Shown: positions 11,096 through 23,408 of the stretch, piece by piece
Layout: each line of letters starts with the position of its first letter
Position numbering within the stretch: the stretch's first letter is position 1
Assembly: GCA_013397695.1 (NCBI GenBank)
Contig: VYZI01000567.1
Span: 1 to 64,000 of the forward strand
Reading direction: 5' to 3'
Length of the DNA: 64,000 nt
DNA from: Centropus unirufus
Taxonomy: Eukaryota; Chordata; Aves; Cuculiformes; Centropidae
Notes under the pieces: generated by a model
The model's database searches: none
The model's input: the letters and a program-made list of their open reading frames with translations, nothing else
Told to the model about the DNA's origin: nothing
Position numbers and translations under genes: made by a program

Positions 11096-14000
11096 TTGAA
11101 GAGCTTCTTACACAGACACCCAAGGTGCTCATTCAGTGACACATACCAAAAACAGATGCAGGACTGCTGCAAAGCATGATTCATCATGGGACGCATTATC
11201 TTCTCGTATAGGAGGCTTGGCCTTCCAAACACAGAAGTGGACCCCATTTCTCCCTGTGCCTTTGTGCAGGATCAATTCACACCACCAGTGTCCACTACTC
11301 CTCACACCACAGTGACGGACATCCCGCTCACAGGAGCACCATTAAGCCCCTAGTCTGCAGGCTGTGCTGAAGGAGCAGAGGCTGGGCTGAGAGGGCACAG
11401 CACGAAGTCCAACAGAGCAGACTCAGCAAAGCATTGAAGGGCAAACTCGTCTATTGCCTAAGTCCAATGGAAGTCCTCACATACTGCAATGCTTGGCTGC
11501 ACAGGCTGCCTGAGTCAGCTATTTTCTTCTAAGCTTCATGGAAATGAATCTTCAGGAGGAATTTAAGTAGCTGTTTTGCAACACCAGCTTGGGAAAGACA
11601 TCCCAAGTACAGATGGCATGCAAGATCACTCCAAAACAGCTCTTTAAATGCTTTGCTGGATCTCCCACAATTCATTAGGGATGTCCAGATGGAGGCCCTT
11701 ATTGCACAGACTGGGCAACCAGCTAGGAAGACACCCCCTGGACTTCAAGGCTGACTGCCCACATTGGTGTAGAAATCACTGCAGTGATTTCAAGTAGAAA
11801 TTGCTTGGTAATTATTCTCTTCATAAACTACATTGCTTGGAATTATGTTTTTGGATTCTTAGTGTTCTGTAAACATGATTGCAAAAATTACATCAAAACC
11901 ATAGGAAAATGCAGTGACAAGGAACTGAATCCAGTTTAGTTGAAACAAAGCTCAAAGACACAACCATGGTACATGACATTTCCCCAACATATGCTGAGCA
12001 CAAATGCACAAGATCCTGAACTACCAGTAAGAATGCAAGTTGCGTGAAGAGATTTGTCTTTTACTACTTTGCAGTAAAAGAGCTTAATATCTCAGACTCC
12101 AGGCTGCCTTCTTTAAAAATACACCAAGGCTGATCACTTATCCCGAGATCTGATAATCCTCCAAGAGATATAAACTTTAAACCCATGCCAAGATGCACAG
12201 ACACAGCCCATCACCAACCCTCCATGGTCCTGTCCCTGAAGACACATCCTAAATAGTACGTACAAGCCCCCACCTGCTGCCTCTTCGTTCAGCTGTCTTC
12301 CTTTAGACCTCTGTGACTCTTTGACCAGCAAGCAAGGAGACATCCGAGTTTTTTTTCCATATCCTATTTATAACAGCGCTTTCTAGCGAAGAAATAAATG
12401 TCTTTCCTGTAAAAGCTAAGGCAAGATTTGACAGGATCTCCTAACAGCTGTCCAGACACATGAGCTGACCCAAAGTTAATGGCAAGCAATTACTTCCGAC
12501 ACTAAGATCTGGTAAAACACCAATCCGAGGAGCAGAGATGCTTCGGACTTAGGTGTGCCAAAAGCCTTTATTAACCACATTAAATAAACGGCTTTAAAAA
12601 TGATGCAGCATGCTACAGCATTTAGTGTAGAGCTTTGGGAGCTAGGATTGGTCTTGACATTGACTTATTGGAACCCAGTGGCAATCCTAAGCAGTTCCCC
12701 AAATGCATACTTAAGCCTGTCCCACTGTCAAGAGAAGGGTTGTCTCTGCTTGACCCCATTCCCGCCTCCTATCTCCTGTTATCTCTAATTCTACATAGAT
12801 GTGCTGAGCCGTGCCAGGGTCTGAACCACTTAAAAATTTACTTTCTCTTGGATGAGTTTCCACTTATCAGTTTTGATGGGAACATGCTGCCTGGGGGGAA
12901 GACATAGAGCTATGTCACCCACTGCAGCTCCATGCAGCTGCTCACCCTTGTTGCTTAGGGACCAGCATCCCTAGGTTTAATCAGGAAATAGGGGTGACCC
13001 GCAGCACCTGCACAACACTGGGACTGGATGGAGCAATGTTAGTTTAAATGAAATAAAGCAGCCTGTTGTCTACTCGTGCCCTGGAGGCTGTCACGCTAAA
13101 TAAAGACATTATCAGAGAAAGAGCAGATACTCAGCGGCTTCATGCCTGTTAATGACCCCAGCACCTTCCGAATCAATCTAGGGACTTTCTTTCCCACAGA
13201 TGGTCCCTTGGAGACAGACTGCTGTGGCTTTAGTAGGAATAAATGGAAACAAAACAGTTAACAAATATCCAAAAATAGAGTGTAGTTAACTTTTATTTTT
13301 TTAATACAGAGATGAAAAATCCCTGGGTGATTTACGTGCCAGCAGAGATATTAGCTGCATATAATAGATGCAATATTTTTAATACTAATATTTTGGGCTG
13401 AGACAAGAGTGGGAATGGAAAGTATTTCCAGTGCCTTGACTTCTTTATTTTGCAAACATCAGTTGCTAACTGGGGTCAGACAGAAATATTGTTTCTGCAA
13501 CAAGAGCCCAAACAACTCGAGCTGGCAACTTCTTCACACACTAACGATGCCAGGAGGCCCTGCAGAGCTTCAGCACATTGTTCCCTCCTAGGTCTTCGGG
13601 GCCAAAGTCCCCAACTTGGGCATGCAGGGAGAAGAGGTGGTTGGTAAACGTTCTCCTTCTGAGAGGGTGGCTACTTGCTGTGGTCAAAAACTGCAAGTCA
13701 CCCATGATACCACACAGCCACACGGCTGAAGCGCTGCTAGGCTTCCTCAGATGGGCCAGGTCTCACGGAAAGAGCTTGTATGCCACGGGGAATTTTGTAA
13801 GACGTTTTTTTTTTTCACCCATCAAACACATGAACCTCTGCTCACCCTTACCTCTCAGTCCAGTTGCCAGATAGCTTTGGAGAGCAATCTGGTGGCATAA
13901 AGACCTTGGGGCTCATCCTGTGTGATCAACAGCATATTTGTATTTGAAGATTGAAAGCAGGAGAAAGAAACAAGTTATTTCACTACATATTCACTCCAAT

Positions 14001-14644
14001 AACCGGCTGCTGACAGCACCTCCATCAACTTTTGCTGGAAAACAACATGTAGATGGATAAACCTATTTCCAGGGCTGAGGAGCCATGCCGGAAACACTCC
14101 ACCAAAGAGAAAGCCATTTCAATAACAGATCAGTTTCCTAGTGCAGAGGAACCTGCCGTTATGTTTCCTTCCCTCAATTCTGGTGGGCTGAAATAGCATC
14201 ACGTAGACAATTTGACACTAAAAGAGCAGCCTTGAAGGACAGACTCCTAAGTGATGGGGTTCACACATACAAGGATCTGGCAGCCCTGGGTTCACTGCAA
14301 GGTCTGAAGTGGGGAAAGGTCGAAACATAGGCTCTATCCTCCTTTCTGCCTTGGTCTCCCCACAGGGGAAGGGCAGACACTGAAAACAACTCTCTGCCAA
14401 AAAGCACTTTGCAGTTGATGGACAACAAAATGCTGCAGTGATGTTTCATCTCTGGCTGCCTTCCCTGGGGACAGCTCTTGCATTGCTTCCCTGTGACTCT
14501 TCCTACAGCTGATTGACCCAAAAGCACCCTATGCTTGCCCATGCAATGAGGACTTTCCTGCCAGGCTGGTCAGTAATGAACAAGTCACATCAACAGCTAA
14601 CAAAGCAACGCCAGTGTAACCAAGATGATCAAAGTGCCTTCAGT

Positions 14645-15088
14645 GGATGGCCAGAAAAATGATCCAAGGGATGAAATACCTCTCCTGTGAGAAAAGGCTG
14701 AGGGAGTTTGGTTTGTCCAGCTTGGAGAAGAATCCAGGAGACCTTAGAGTAGCCCTTCAGTACTCAGAGGGGTCTTGTGAGAAAGATGGGGACAGACTTT
14801 TTAACAGGGTCTGTAGCAACAGAACAAGGGGTCATGGTTTTAAACAAATAGAGGGGATTCAGACTAGAGAGAAGGAAGAAGTTCTTTACATCGTGGGTGG
14901 TGAAACACTGGCACAGATTGCCCAGAGAGGTGGTGGATGCCCCGTCCTTGGAAACATTCCAGGTCAGGCAGGATGGGGCTCTGAGCAGCCGGATTGAGTT
15001 GAAGATGGCCATGCTCACTGTAGGGGGTTTGGCTTAGATGGGACCTTTAGGGTCCCTTCCAAACCAAACCATTCTATGGTTCTATGAT
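14645..15088 (+). mobile_element. CR1 LINE fragment with remnant ORF2 C-terminus
   Basis: Plus-oriented. An open frame over 14647-14997 reads RLREFGLSSLEK and later NRTRGHGFKQ, which resemble the CR1 ORF2 C-terminal motifs RLRELGLFSLEK and TRGNGLK. The tail is CCATTCTATGGTTCTATGAT. The conserved end is intact enough to translate in part but lacks the polymerase core. Confidence 0.92.
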
Positions 15089-15244
15089 CCCCGAGCAGCC
15101 ACTGCTGAACGCTTCTGTTGATGGTCTTGTTTTCAAAATGGCAAATACCTTTAAATGCTGACTCTCACTTTACTGAAGACAACTGAAGAGCTAAGGGAAC
15201 ACTCAATGAGCTTCTAGTCTGCAGGTAGAGCCATGTGAGGACTT

Positions 15245-15440
15245 CACCTCTCATGACATTAGAAGAAGGATGGCTCAAAATAAGCAAAAGGAGGTATTTC
15301 TCCACATAATGCATAGCTATACTGTGGAGCTATGCTAAAGGAGGTGTCACCATCAAGGATTCAAAAAGCACACTGTCAAAGCCATGAAGCGAAAATCCAT
15401 CAGGAACTACTGGACACAACATGGTGCAAATGCAGTCCTG
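15245..15440 (+). mobile_element. old CR1-like fragment
   Basis: The region reads AGGAGGTATTTCTCCACATA then ATGCATAGCTATACTGTGGA and AAGGATTCAAAAAGCACACT. It resembles the older sauropsid CR1 3' region, in which a TACTTCTTCACACAGCGCATAG-type segment is followed by a TGTGGAACTC segment. Divergence is high, so the assignment is tentative. Confidence 0.5.
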
Positions 15441-15469
15441 CAGATTCTCAAAGAGGAAATTCCTGGAGA

Positions 15470-15547
15470 ATGACAGAATCATTTTGATTGGAAAGGAACC
15501 TTAAGATCACTGAGTCCAACTGTTAAGAAGGCAAGCACACTGCTGAG
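15470..15547 (-). mobile_element. short CR1 3'-end fragment
   Basis: The plus strand reads GACAGAATCATTTTGATTGG then AAAGGAACCTTAAGATCACT and GAGTCCAACTG, the complement of a CR1 tail. Only about 75 bases are left. Confidence 0.75.
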
Positions 15548-16240
15548 AAGCAGCAATACATGCATACCCTGTTCTTTCACTCTCCTCCTGGTGTCCATTG
15601 CTGGTTTCTGAGCCAGGTGATTTGTTGTGACCCATCACAACTCTCCTTCTGTTCTTACTGACCTCCTGGCCAACCACTAGCACGTCTAATCACAAATAAA
15701 AAAACTACTGCTCCTCTGCTGATATAGGATGGCATGGCAACCACAAGATAAGGCCAGTTATCTCTCAGCTGGGTGGAAGGGTTGCAGCAGAAGGCACTCC
15801 GCATGTACAGCCAGCGGCACGTGCAGGCAATTACCACCACCCAGCTCACGTGCCGTAATTCATTAAGCCACAGTAACGCAATCACACAGCTGAGCCCTTT
15901 TAGGAACAAACCACCAAGACAATATTGTCCTCTGGGGACCTGCAGTTTGGAGAATTAATTTAGTGTAATAATTCCCAGCGATGCTGTGGACAATCAGACT
16001 GAAAGGAATGGTGATCTGTCTCTAAACTGCCTGTAACCAACCCCTCGGGCTGATGCCCTGCTCCTTGGTAGCGGGCAGCTCTGCTTGGGCAGGCAATGCA
16101 AGTGATGACTGTTTGGGACTTTCATGGATATTACCACATAATCCTTGAGGAACCTCATTGTGAAGGACCAGCACTCCAAGAAGAAGTTCTTCACCTCGTT
16201 CTCCAGGATGCTCAGCTTCAGCCGGCAGAGCTTTCTTAAC

Positions 16241-16310
16241 CACAGAATCATAAAATGGTTTGTGTTGGAAGGGACCTTAAAGATCATCTAGTTCCAGCCC
16301 CCCTGCCACT
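16241..16310 (-). mobile_element. short CR1 3'-end fragment
   Basis: The plus strand reads CACAGAATCATAAAATGGTT, TGTGTTGGAAGGGACCTTAA and AGATCATCTAGTTCCAGCCC, a clear CR1 tail complement. It is followed within 30 bases by a CR1 tail in the opposite orientation. Confidence 0.88.
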
Positions 16311-16334
16311 AGGTAGTCCTACGAGGAACCAGGA

Positions 16335-16389
16335 TCTGTAATCAATGATCCTTCTGGGATCCTTCCAACTCAAGATATTCTATGATTCC
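16335..16389 (+). mobile_element. short CR1 3'-end fragment, inverted relative to its neighbour
   Basis: Plus-oriented tail: GATCCTTCTGGGATCCTTCC then AACTCAAGATATTCTATGAT. It differs in subfamily from the adjacent minus fragment, so the pair is probably two insertions rather than one inverted copy. Confidence 0.8.
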
Positions 16390-17812
16390 TTTTGGAGATG
16401 CACCTTCAGTGCAGTTGTTCCTGAAGAAGTGGCATTGTCCTTCACCATTGGTTCAGATTTTCTAAATCTTAAGCAGGACAGTGATTGTTATTTTAACAGC
16501 ACCTCTGCTTAGGTGCTTTCAGCATGCCTGGAAGAGTTTTTGGCATCACTCCGTTCTAGACATTATAGGTAGCTTGATGCTAGCATTGCTACTCACCAGT
16601 ATATCACCAGAGACTTACTTTTGTCCTTAAAAAGAAAAAAAAACCATTGGTCATGAATTTGCTCAGGAGAACTCTCCCATGAATAGCAGGTTTTCCCAGC
16701 CATGCACCCTGCTAAGCATGAACAACTGCGAAATCCCTGGTGGATTTGGGATGCTCCCTCTGTGCCTCTGAAGAGAGTCTCTACGGTGGTTCCAGGAAAC
16801 CCTCCATCAGCTCCCAGGGGGTCAAGGAGGAGACAGGATCATAAGGAGGAGGAGGAGGATGATGATATCCTGATTTTCAGATGATCCTTCAGGAGTTCAG
16901 CCCCATGTGCTTTTAAGTCTAATTAATTTGACTTAGAAATCCTACAGAGAAGGAAAAGGGTGTTTCAACCTTTTAAATTCCATCCCTTCCTCTTTCTTCG
17001 GTTTCAACACCATTTGTTGAGTTCACTAAAAGTGCTGCAAATCATTTAGCTCGATGCTAGTTTTCAGCAAATACCCAGTCCATATGACACGTTTAACTTT
17101 GTCCAGCTAGGAACAGCATTTCAGCACTAAAATAACGTCTTGATATTGTTGCCCTCTTTAATAAACATCCTTTCCTCCCACTGCAAAGCCCTCAGTAAAT
17201 GGCCCTGGAAGAACAAAAGACATTTCTGTATTGTTTTAAGTTCTCTTCCTTTCTGAAAAACCTCAATTAAAATGGTGAAAAAGCAAACGTGTCACTACTA
17301 TACTCTGTAATTATGAACTCATTTCTATTCACTTGCCCAGCAGGAGAGGTTTGTCCTGGTGACCTCTGAGAATGGGTTTCTAAGGCTTTTCTAAAATTTC
17401 ACAGCCTTAAAAATGACACATTCATGTCAGCCGTAAAACAGGTTCACCTTCGCCTTCACCCAAAGTAACTCACAACCTTAAAATCCAGGGTGAGGGCCAT
17501 TCCTTTGAGTATTTTTATTTGTTAAAGGAGTCCTAGCACTGGCCATGAAAAGATCAGCATGGGAGCAGCTCTGGACATAGTGCAACCCTTCAAGACAGCG
17601 TGAAATTTGCGTGAATACAGGCTGTCAGCTTATTGTAAGGAGATTTTAGATAAATACCTCACATGGCACGTTCCCGAGTGATGGTTGGGCTTTTCTTAAG
17701 AAATCTGCCCAGCGCAAAAACTACCTAGCTCAAAGAGGACACGTGCCATTATCACGCCAGCCTCTTGACTTGCCCATGTGATGTTTATGGGAATGCAGGT
17801 GGAGTTTTCGTT

Positions 17813-17885
17813 TCATGGAATCACAGAATGTTTTGGATTGGAAGGGTCTTAAAGATTATCCAGTTCCAACTTTACCATAATTCCT
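17813..17885 (-). mobile_element. short CR1 3'-end fragment
   Basis: The plus strand reads ATGGAATCACAGAATGTTTT, GGATTGGAAGGGTCTTAAAG and ATTATCCAGTTCCAAC, the complement of a CR1 tail. Confidence 0.82.
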
Positions 17886-18073
17886 GATGAAAACACACTT
17901 TGCACAACAAAATGCTCAGGCAATTTGATTATATATGCGCAAGTATACAGATATGTGTATACTCAACTGTACAGTGAAAGATTGGGAGCCGGAACAAGAG
18001 GGAAACCCACTTTTTTATAAGACATAAACATTGGACAAGAAAGTAATGCTTGAGAACTCAGAATCAGACAATA

Positions 18074-18762
18074 ATCACACAACCATAGAATGGTTTGAGT
18101 CAGAAGAGACCTTAAAGCCCAGCCAGCTTCACCCCCCTGCCATGGGCATGGACACCTCCCACTGGATCAGGCTGCTCAAAAGCCCCATCCAACCTGGCCT
18201 TGAACACCTCCAGGGATGGGGCAGCAGCAACTTCTCTGGGCAACCTGGGCCAGGGCCTTCCTACCCCCACAGGAAAACATTTCCTCTTCATATCTTATCT
18301 AAATCTCCCCTCTTTCAGCTTAAAACTGTTCTCCCCTTATCCTAACCCTGCACTCCCTGATCAAAAGCCACTCCTCAGCTTTCCTGAAGCCCCTTTGAGA
18401 TCTGGAAGGCTGCTATAAGGTCCTTCCAGAGTGTTTTCTTCTCCTGGCTGAACAACCCCAACTCCCTCAGCTTGTCCTTGTATGGAGATGTTCCAGGCCT
18501 TGGATCATCTTCATGGTCTCTTTTGGACTTGTTCCAACATCTTCCTGTGCTGAGGACTCCACAACTGGACACAGGACTCCAGGTGAACCTTCAGGAGGGA
18601 GAGAATCCCCTCCCTGGCCCTGCTGGCCACGCTGCTTTGGATGCAGCCCAGGACACGGGTGGCATTCTGGGCTGGGAGCACACATTGCCATCTCATGTCC
18701 AGTTTCTCATTCACCAGCACTCCCAAGTCCTTTTCGGGGCAACTCTCAATCCATTCTCTAAT
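18074..18762 (-). mobile_element. CR1 LINE fragment with remnant ORF2 C-terminus
   Basis: The plus strand runs from CACACAACCATAGAATGGTT through CTCCCACTGGATCAGGCTGC and CTTGAACACCTCCAGGGATG to CTCTCAATCCATTCTC. On the minus strand an open frame gives EKDLGVLVNEKLDM, SSVASRAREGI and CVQLWSPQHRKM, all typical of the CR1 ORF2 C-terminus. It has no polymerase core and is not functional. Confidence 0.93.
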
Positions 18763-21700
18763 GACTGCAGAACAGCAGATCTTAATGTAAAATGAAGTAA
18801 TATTGTCCTTTAAACACCGATTAGACAACAGCTTTAAAATTCACACAGAATGTAGGGTCTAGTCCTGACTGTCCCATGATTCCATGTGCCTATGACAGAT
18901 CTAGGCATATATATTTCTTTTCTCTCAACATTTAGGACCAAATACAGGGGAGCACAAACACATACAAAACCTAGCCTACACAGAGCTGAGGACCCTTCAG
19001 CTCTCATCCACCAATTCCCCCAAACCCCATGATGTTCCAAGAGTCTGGGCCAGCTCACGTTTAGCTTGAAATGCATGTACCAAAAACATCCCTGCTAAGC
19101 ATGCTTGTCAGACACTCCAGCTCTGCCAGCTGCTGCCTTAGGACATAACAGATCCATGAGTTGGACATCCACTCACCAGCTCCCTTCTAAAAAAAAAAAA
19201 ACTTCTAGAAGAAGGTGCAAATTATTAATTGAAGTGAAAAGGAGTTAGGGGTTGTACCAGGAGGTGGAAATGCCTTGAAAGAGCTCAGGGCTAAATCCAC
19301 CTCTGATGACAACGGTTTTGTTGATACCTGCTCAAAGACAAAGACAAAAAAAGACAACTAACGTTTCACGTAGTCTGCTGTAATGCCAGTGATTGGAATC
19401 GGCTCCTGATCATTAGTAGCACTAAGCCAGTCTGGCTGGCAGACCTAGGCAGGGTCCACCTACCAGGCTGATGGGTATGCAGGGCTTGCTCTGGCCAAGG
19501 CAGCCAGGCAGCCTCAACAAGGAGTCAAGATAAATGTGGGTGAGGATCTTAACAGTCATGCGCATCTTCCAGGTGGCAATGCTCACATATTTTCTTCAAA
19601 CTCCACAATACTTACAACGAGCATGGTCTGAAGTGGAAAGTGGTGGAAACCTTGTTTTTCTTGGCTCCGATTTCCACTCCATGAGATGGGAGAATGGGAT
19701 GCCCAGTCTGAAGTCTTTGTTCTTGTTGAAGAGAGCCTAGAAACAAATCCCTAGAAACAAGACCCAACGCTTCCTCCAGCATGAGGTGTTTTGGCTCAAC
19801 TCCTCCCACAGCTCTTTGTTTTTCAGACTTCCTTGGTTCTGGTCAACATGGGAAGGTGAAATAAAACAAGGAAACATGTTCTCATAAGACTGTCGGACTC
19901 ATTTTTCTTATGTGGGAGTCAGAAGATTTCTGTGAGAATCTTTCCAGGGCTCTCCAAATACCTATTATTGCCACCTTTGGGAATCTCCACCTTGTTCCAA
20001 AGGAAGGATAATTCTCCCTCCTCACCATGCAGGACTGGATTATGATAGGCTTGGTCAAAAAGTTCAGCTTCCTGAAAAGCTAGCAGCAGCAAGATGCAAT
20101 CAATGCACGGAGAACATAAGCACAGGGAGGGCCTGGCACAGCATCATGCAGAAGGTGGGTTCAGATTGCCTCATTTTAGGTGCCTGTGATGTCAGAGGCC
20201 AACTGTGGGGTAGGGATCTAAACACCGTGGCGGCCCAGTGAGTACAAGTAGTGGAGACTGGTCAAATTCTTGTTGAGATGAACCATCTTCCAAGCTTCAC
20301 TGACTGGGAACTAATGGGAACTTTGGCACATAGTTCACAGTTAGGTTAGTTATAGACCCATGCAGTGGGATTTAGATGGTGGTATCAATGGAGATGCTTT
20401 ATGATATCTTGCGATTTTGGGGTGGCTTCCACAAGTTCTAAAGTCTGCTACCTCCTTGCATGGGTTTCATGATATGCTAGGGCCTCTGAGACAGTATCTG
20501 TGATCATGGAGATGAACTGCAGCAGTTTCTGGTAAATATGAGAATTGAAACGAGGTCTCTCATGTCCTCCCGTTAGGGCCTTGGACACAAGACCAGTGGC
20601 TTTGCTAACCTCCTCCCTAGCTGCATGCCCGCCATAAGCTTCTGCTCCCCCTTCCCAAATGCTCACAATAGGCAGCAGCAGAAAACAGGTGAAGAGCTGT
20701 TCGTGATAACAACTCACTGTCCTCCAGCCCAGTCCCTGCTGCCACACAGGAGAAATATAGTCAATGGAATCAATATAACAATTTTAAGAAATCAGGTATC
20801 TACCACAGGCATAAGCTGAAGTTCTGGATTTTTTTTGCTGGAGCAATTATTTTGATTTCTGTGAAGTAACATCATAAGACCCTGAGCTTATCCAGCAAGC
20901 CATCACATTTCTATTGAGGTTTCATAACAGCAAAATGTTTTGCCCGTGGTACGTGAAGTCTTTCAATCAGCTGAAAAGATGGAGAAAAACAACCTGCAAA
21001 AGCCTCCTGATGCCATAAAGTCTACTGGCAGCTTGGAAATTCAGGTTAAATTTAGTCTGCAGGACAGGGGTCACTTCAGTCGCCAAGATCATAAAAAAAA
21101 AGGAATAAAAAGACTTGTGTTGTAGAGTTTTTATGTAATGACAAAGCCGCTCTCAATTGAGAAGTGGCAACCCTGCAGCTGGGAAATGCAGCCGGCTCCC
21201 TCTGCCACTGCCTCCTGGCACTGAAAAAAAAAAGGCACAATGAAAAGAAGGGATTAAATTTTCTTAGATGAGTATCTTTTAACCCTTCCACACCATACCT
21301 TTGGCCAGGCACATAAGGAGGTCAGAACAGAGAGGGAGAATGGTAATGGATACACATCCTGAAGTCCTGCTCATGTAGAGCAAGTCCTGTTGAACTCACA
21401 AAGGCTTATTTTTCTCTTTACATTAGTCTGAGCCCACAGAGCGCTCTGATATTTACAGAAGTAACTTTTCCCTGCATCACATGAAATACAAAATCCTTTT
21501 GGTTGTTGCTAGCATTGGGAAAGGAGCTGTAAATACAGCATTGCCTGTCATGGTGTGTTTTGCCAGCAGGATCGCAGCCGCACCATCTGCCTTCAGGGGT
21601 GACTCATGGCTGGGCATATTTTCACTGACACCCTCAGTGCATGAGGGCTTAGTGTTGATCACAATGCCAGAAACAAGAGCAGCTGGGTGGAAAACCCCTA

Positions 21701-22308
21701 CCCAGGCCACTACAGATTAAGACACAGGTGACAGGCAAAACAGATTCCCTCCACCCACAGATTATTCACCTGGAGCTGGATGCCCGCAGGTCACCAGGAG
21801 GTGAATTTTGATCATTCAAGGACAATTTCTTTGACGGGGAGCCCAGTGCAGGCTTTGTTATTAACAGCCTCCTCCCAGGAGCAGAGTCCCAGTGCTGTTA
21901 CCCCTGGCAAAGTCTTTTCCTCTGTGTCCGGAAGGAAGGGCAGTAGAGGTGGGTGATACCACTGCATACGTCCAGTGCGGCTCTGTGGGTCAAACAGGGT
22001 CCTGCTTGACTCCCCCTGATACTATCTCCGCCCTGTTCCATCGCCACCTTGCCCAAACCGCAGCTGATGGACTAACCAGGTTCCACTGACACCAGGTCTT
22101 CATGTGGACCTACTCAATACCCTCATGAGAGGATATGGGAGAAACTGCAAAAATAGGAAGGAAGGACCTTGTGCCACTAAACCCCTTCCAGTTCCCTACA
22201 TGCTACTCCCTTGGTGACAATCAAGGCAGACCTTCCTCTGATTTCTTGTCTTAATAAAATGACCAATTTTATCTGCTTGCTGTTCATAGCAGTGCTATGA
22301 ATGATATA

Positions 22309-22359
22309 TTATTTATTTATTTATTTACTATTTATGATATATTTATAATATTTATTTCT
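22309..22359. repeat. TTTA-rich tract
   Basis: Imperfect TTTA repeats, then TATTTATGATATATTTATAA. Simple sequence with no other signal. Confidence 0.85.
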
Positions 22360-23374
22360 TCACCATAAATAGCTCTTCTCCTCTTACACCATTTGGCCCC
22401 AGGTATCTTGAGAGCATCCACATCTGCTCCCAGCCTCTACCAGGCAGGGCTGAACCAGCAGACAAGTACAAAGCAGCATTTCCTTCTTGGGGCTTTCAAG
22501 TTTATTTTGCTCTTCACTGCCCTGGGTTACCCTGGATTCTCATATTAACAGAAAAAAAAAAAGGTGAAAAAGCAAAAAACTTTTGCCTTCCCTCTCATAT
22601 CATATCAAATCCCCCCTTCTAATGGCTCTGTCTCACTCAGGCACCATGCATCCCTGCAGCTTCCACCTGACCCCATACCTCCCCCCTGAATGAGGAGTAA
22701 GCTGAGCAAAGCTGATTCCTGTGATGTTTTATGACAGGGTAAAGTGGTAGAGTGCCCTTTATGGTGTTTTGAAAGGAAATTGTACAGGAACAATGTCCTG
22801 AGCAGTGTAGCTATTGAAAACCCTTCACAAAAGGAGTTTGCCACAAGAGGAAAAGCAGCTTAATCAGTTGAACTAATCACCGTAGGTGGTTGAGTGTCCC
22901 TGAGGGTCTGTAAAATCAAATATAATGGGAAAAGAAATATATCACAGTGTGCCTAGGCTCCTTGGTGGAGCCACCAGCAGACAGGGGACATTCCCTGCTT
23001 GGCCCTGAGCCTGCCGTGATCATCCTTTGGGCCGTCCTCTTGTAGGACCACCCTTGTCTCTGTGCAAGACCCTGGCTGGGGCCACATAGACAGGCTGGAT
23101 GAGCCCTGGGAGGTCCCTCAGCAACGTGGTGGCCTGATGGGATGAGCCGGGCTCTGAGCAGGGAGGCAGGACAGGGATGCCCACCCGTGTGCATTCACCT
23201 CAGCTAACCCAGTTTTTGGCATGGGCGAGAGCAGGAGGGGTCAGTGGCGCTTACACAACCCTCCTGCTTCAGGAAGAGGAAACTGTCCCTGACAGCCACC
23301 CGGGGCTCTCTAGGGAAGGAGGATATTTCTGCCTCTCCTAGCGCTGAACCTAATTAAAACCAGAAAACAACAGC

Positions 23375-23408
23375 AAAAAAAAAAAAAAAAAGAAAAAAAA
23401 AGAAAAAG
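23375..23408. repeat. A-rich tract
   Basis: A17, G, A9, G and A5 in succession. On the transcript strand this is a long pyrimidine tract, about 5.5 kb downstream of exon D. Confidence 0.88.
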
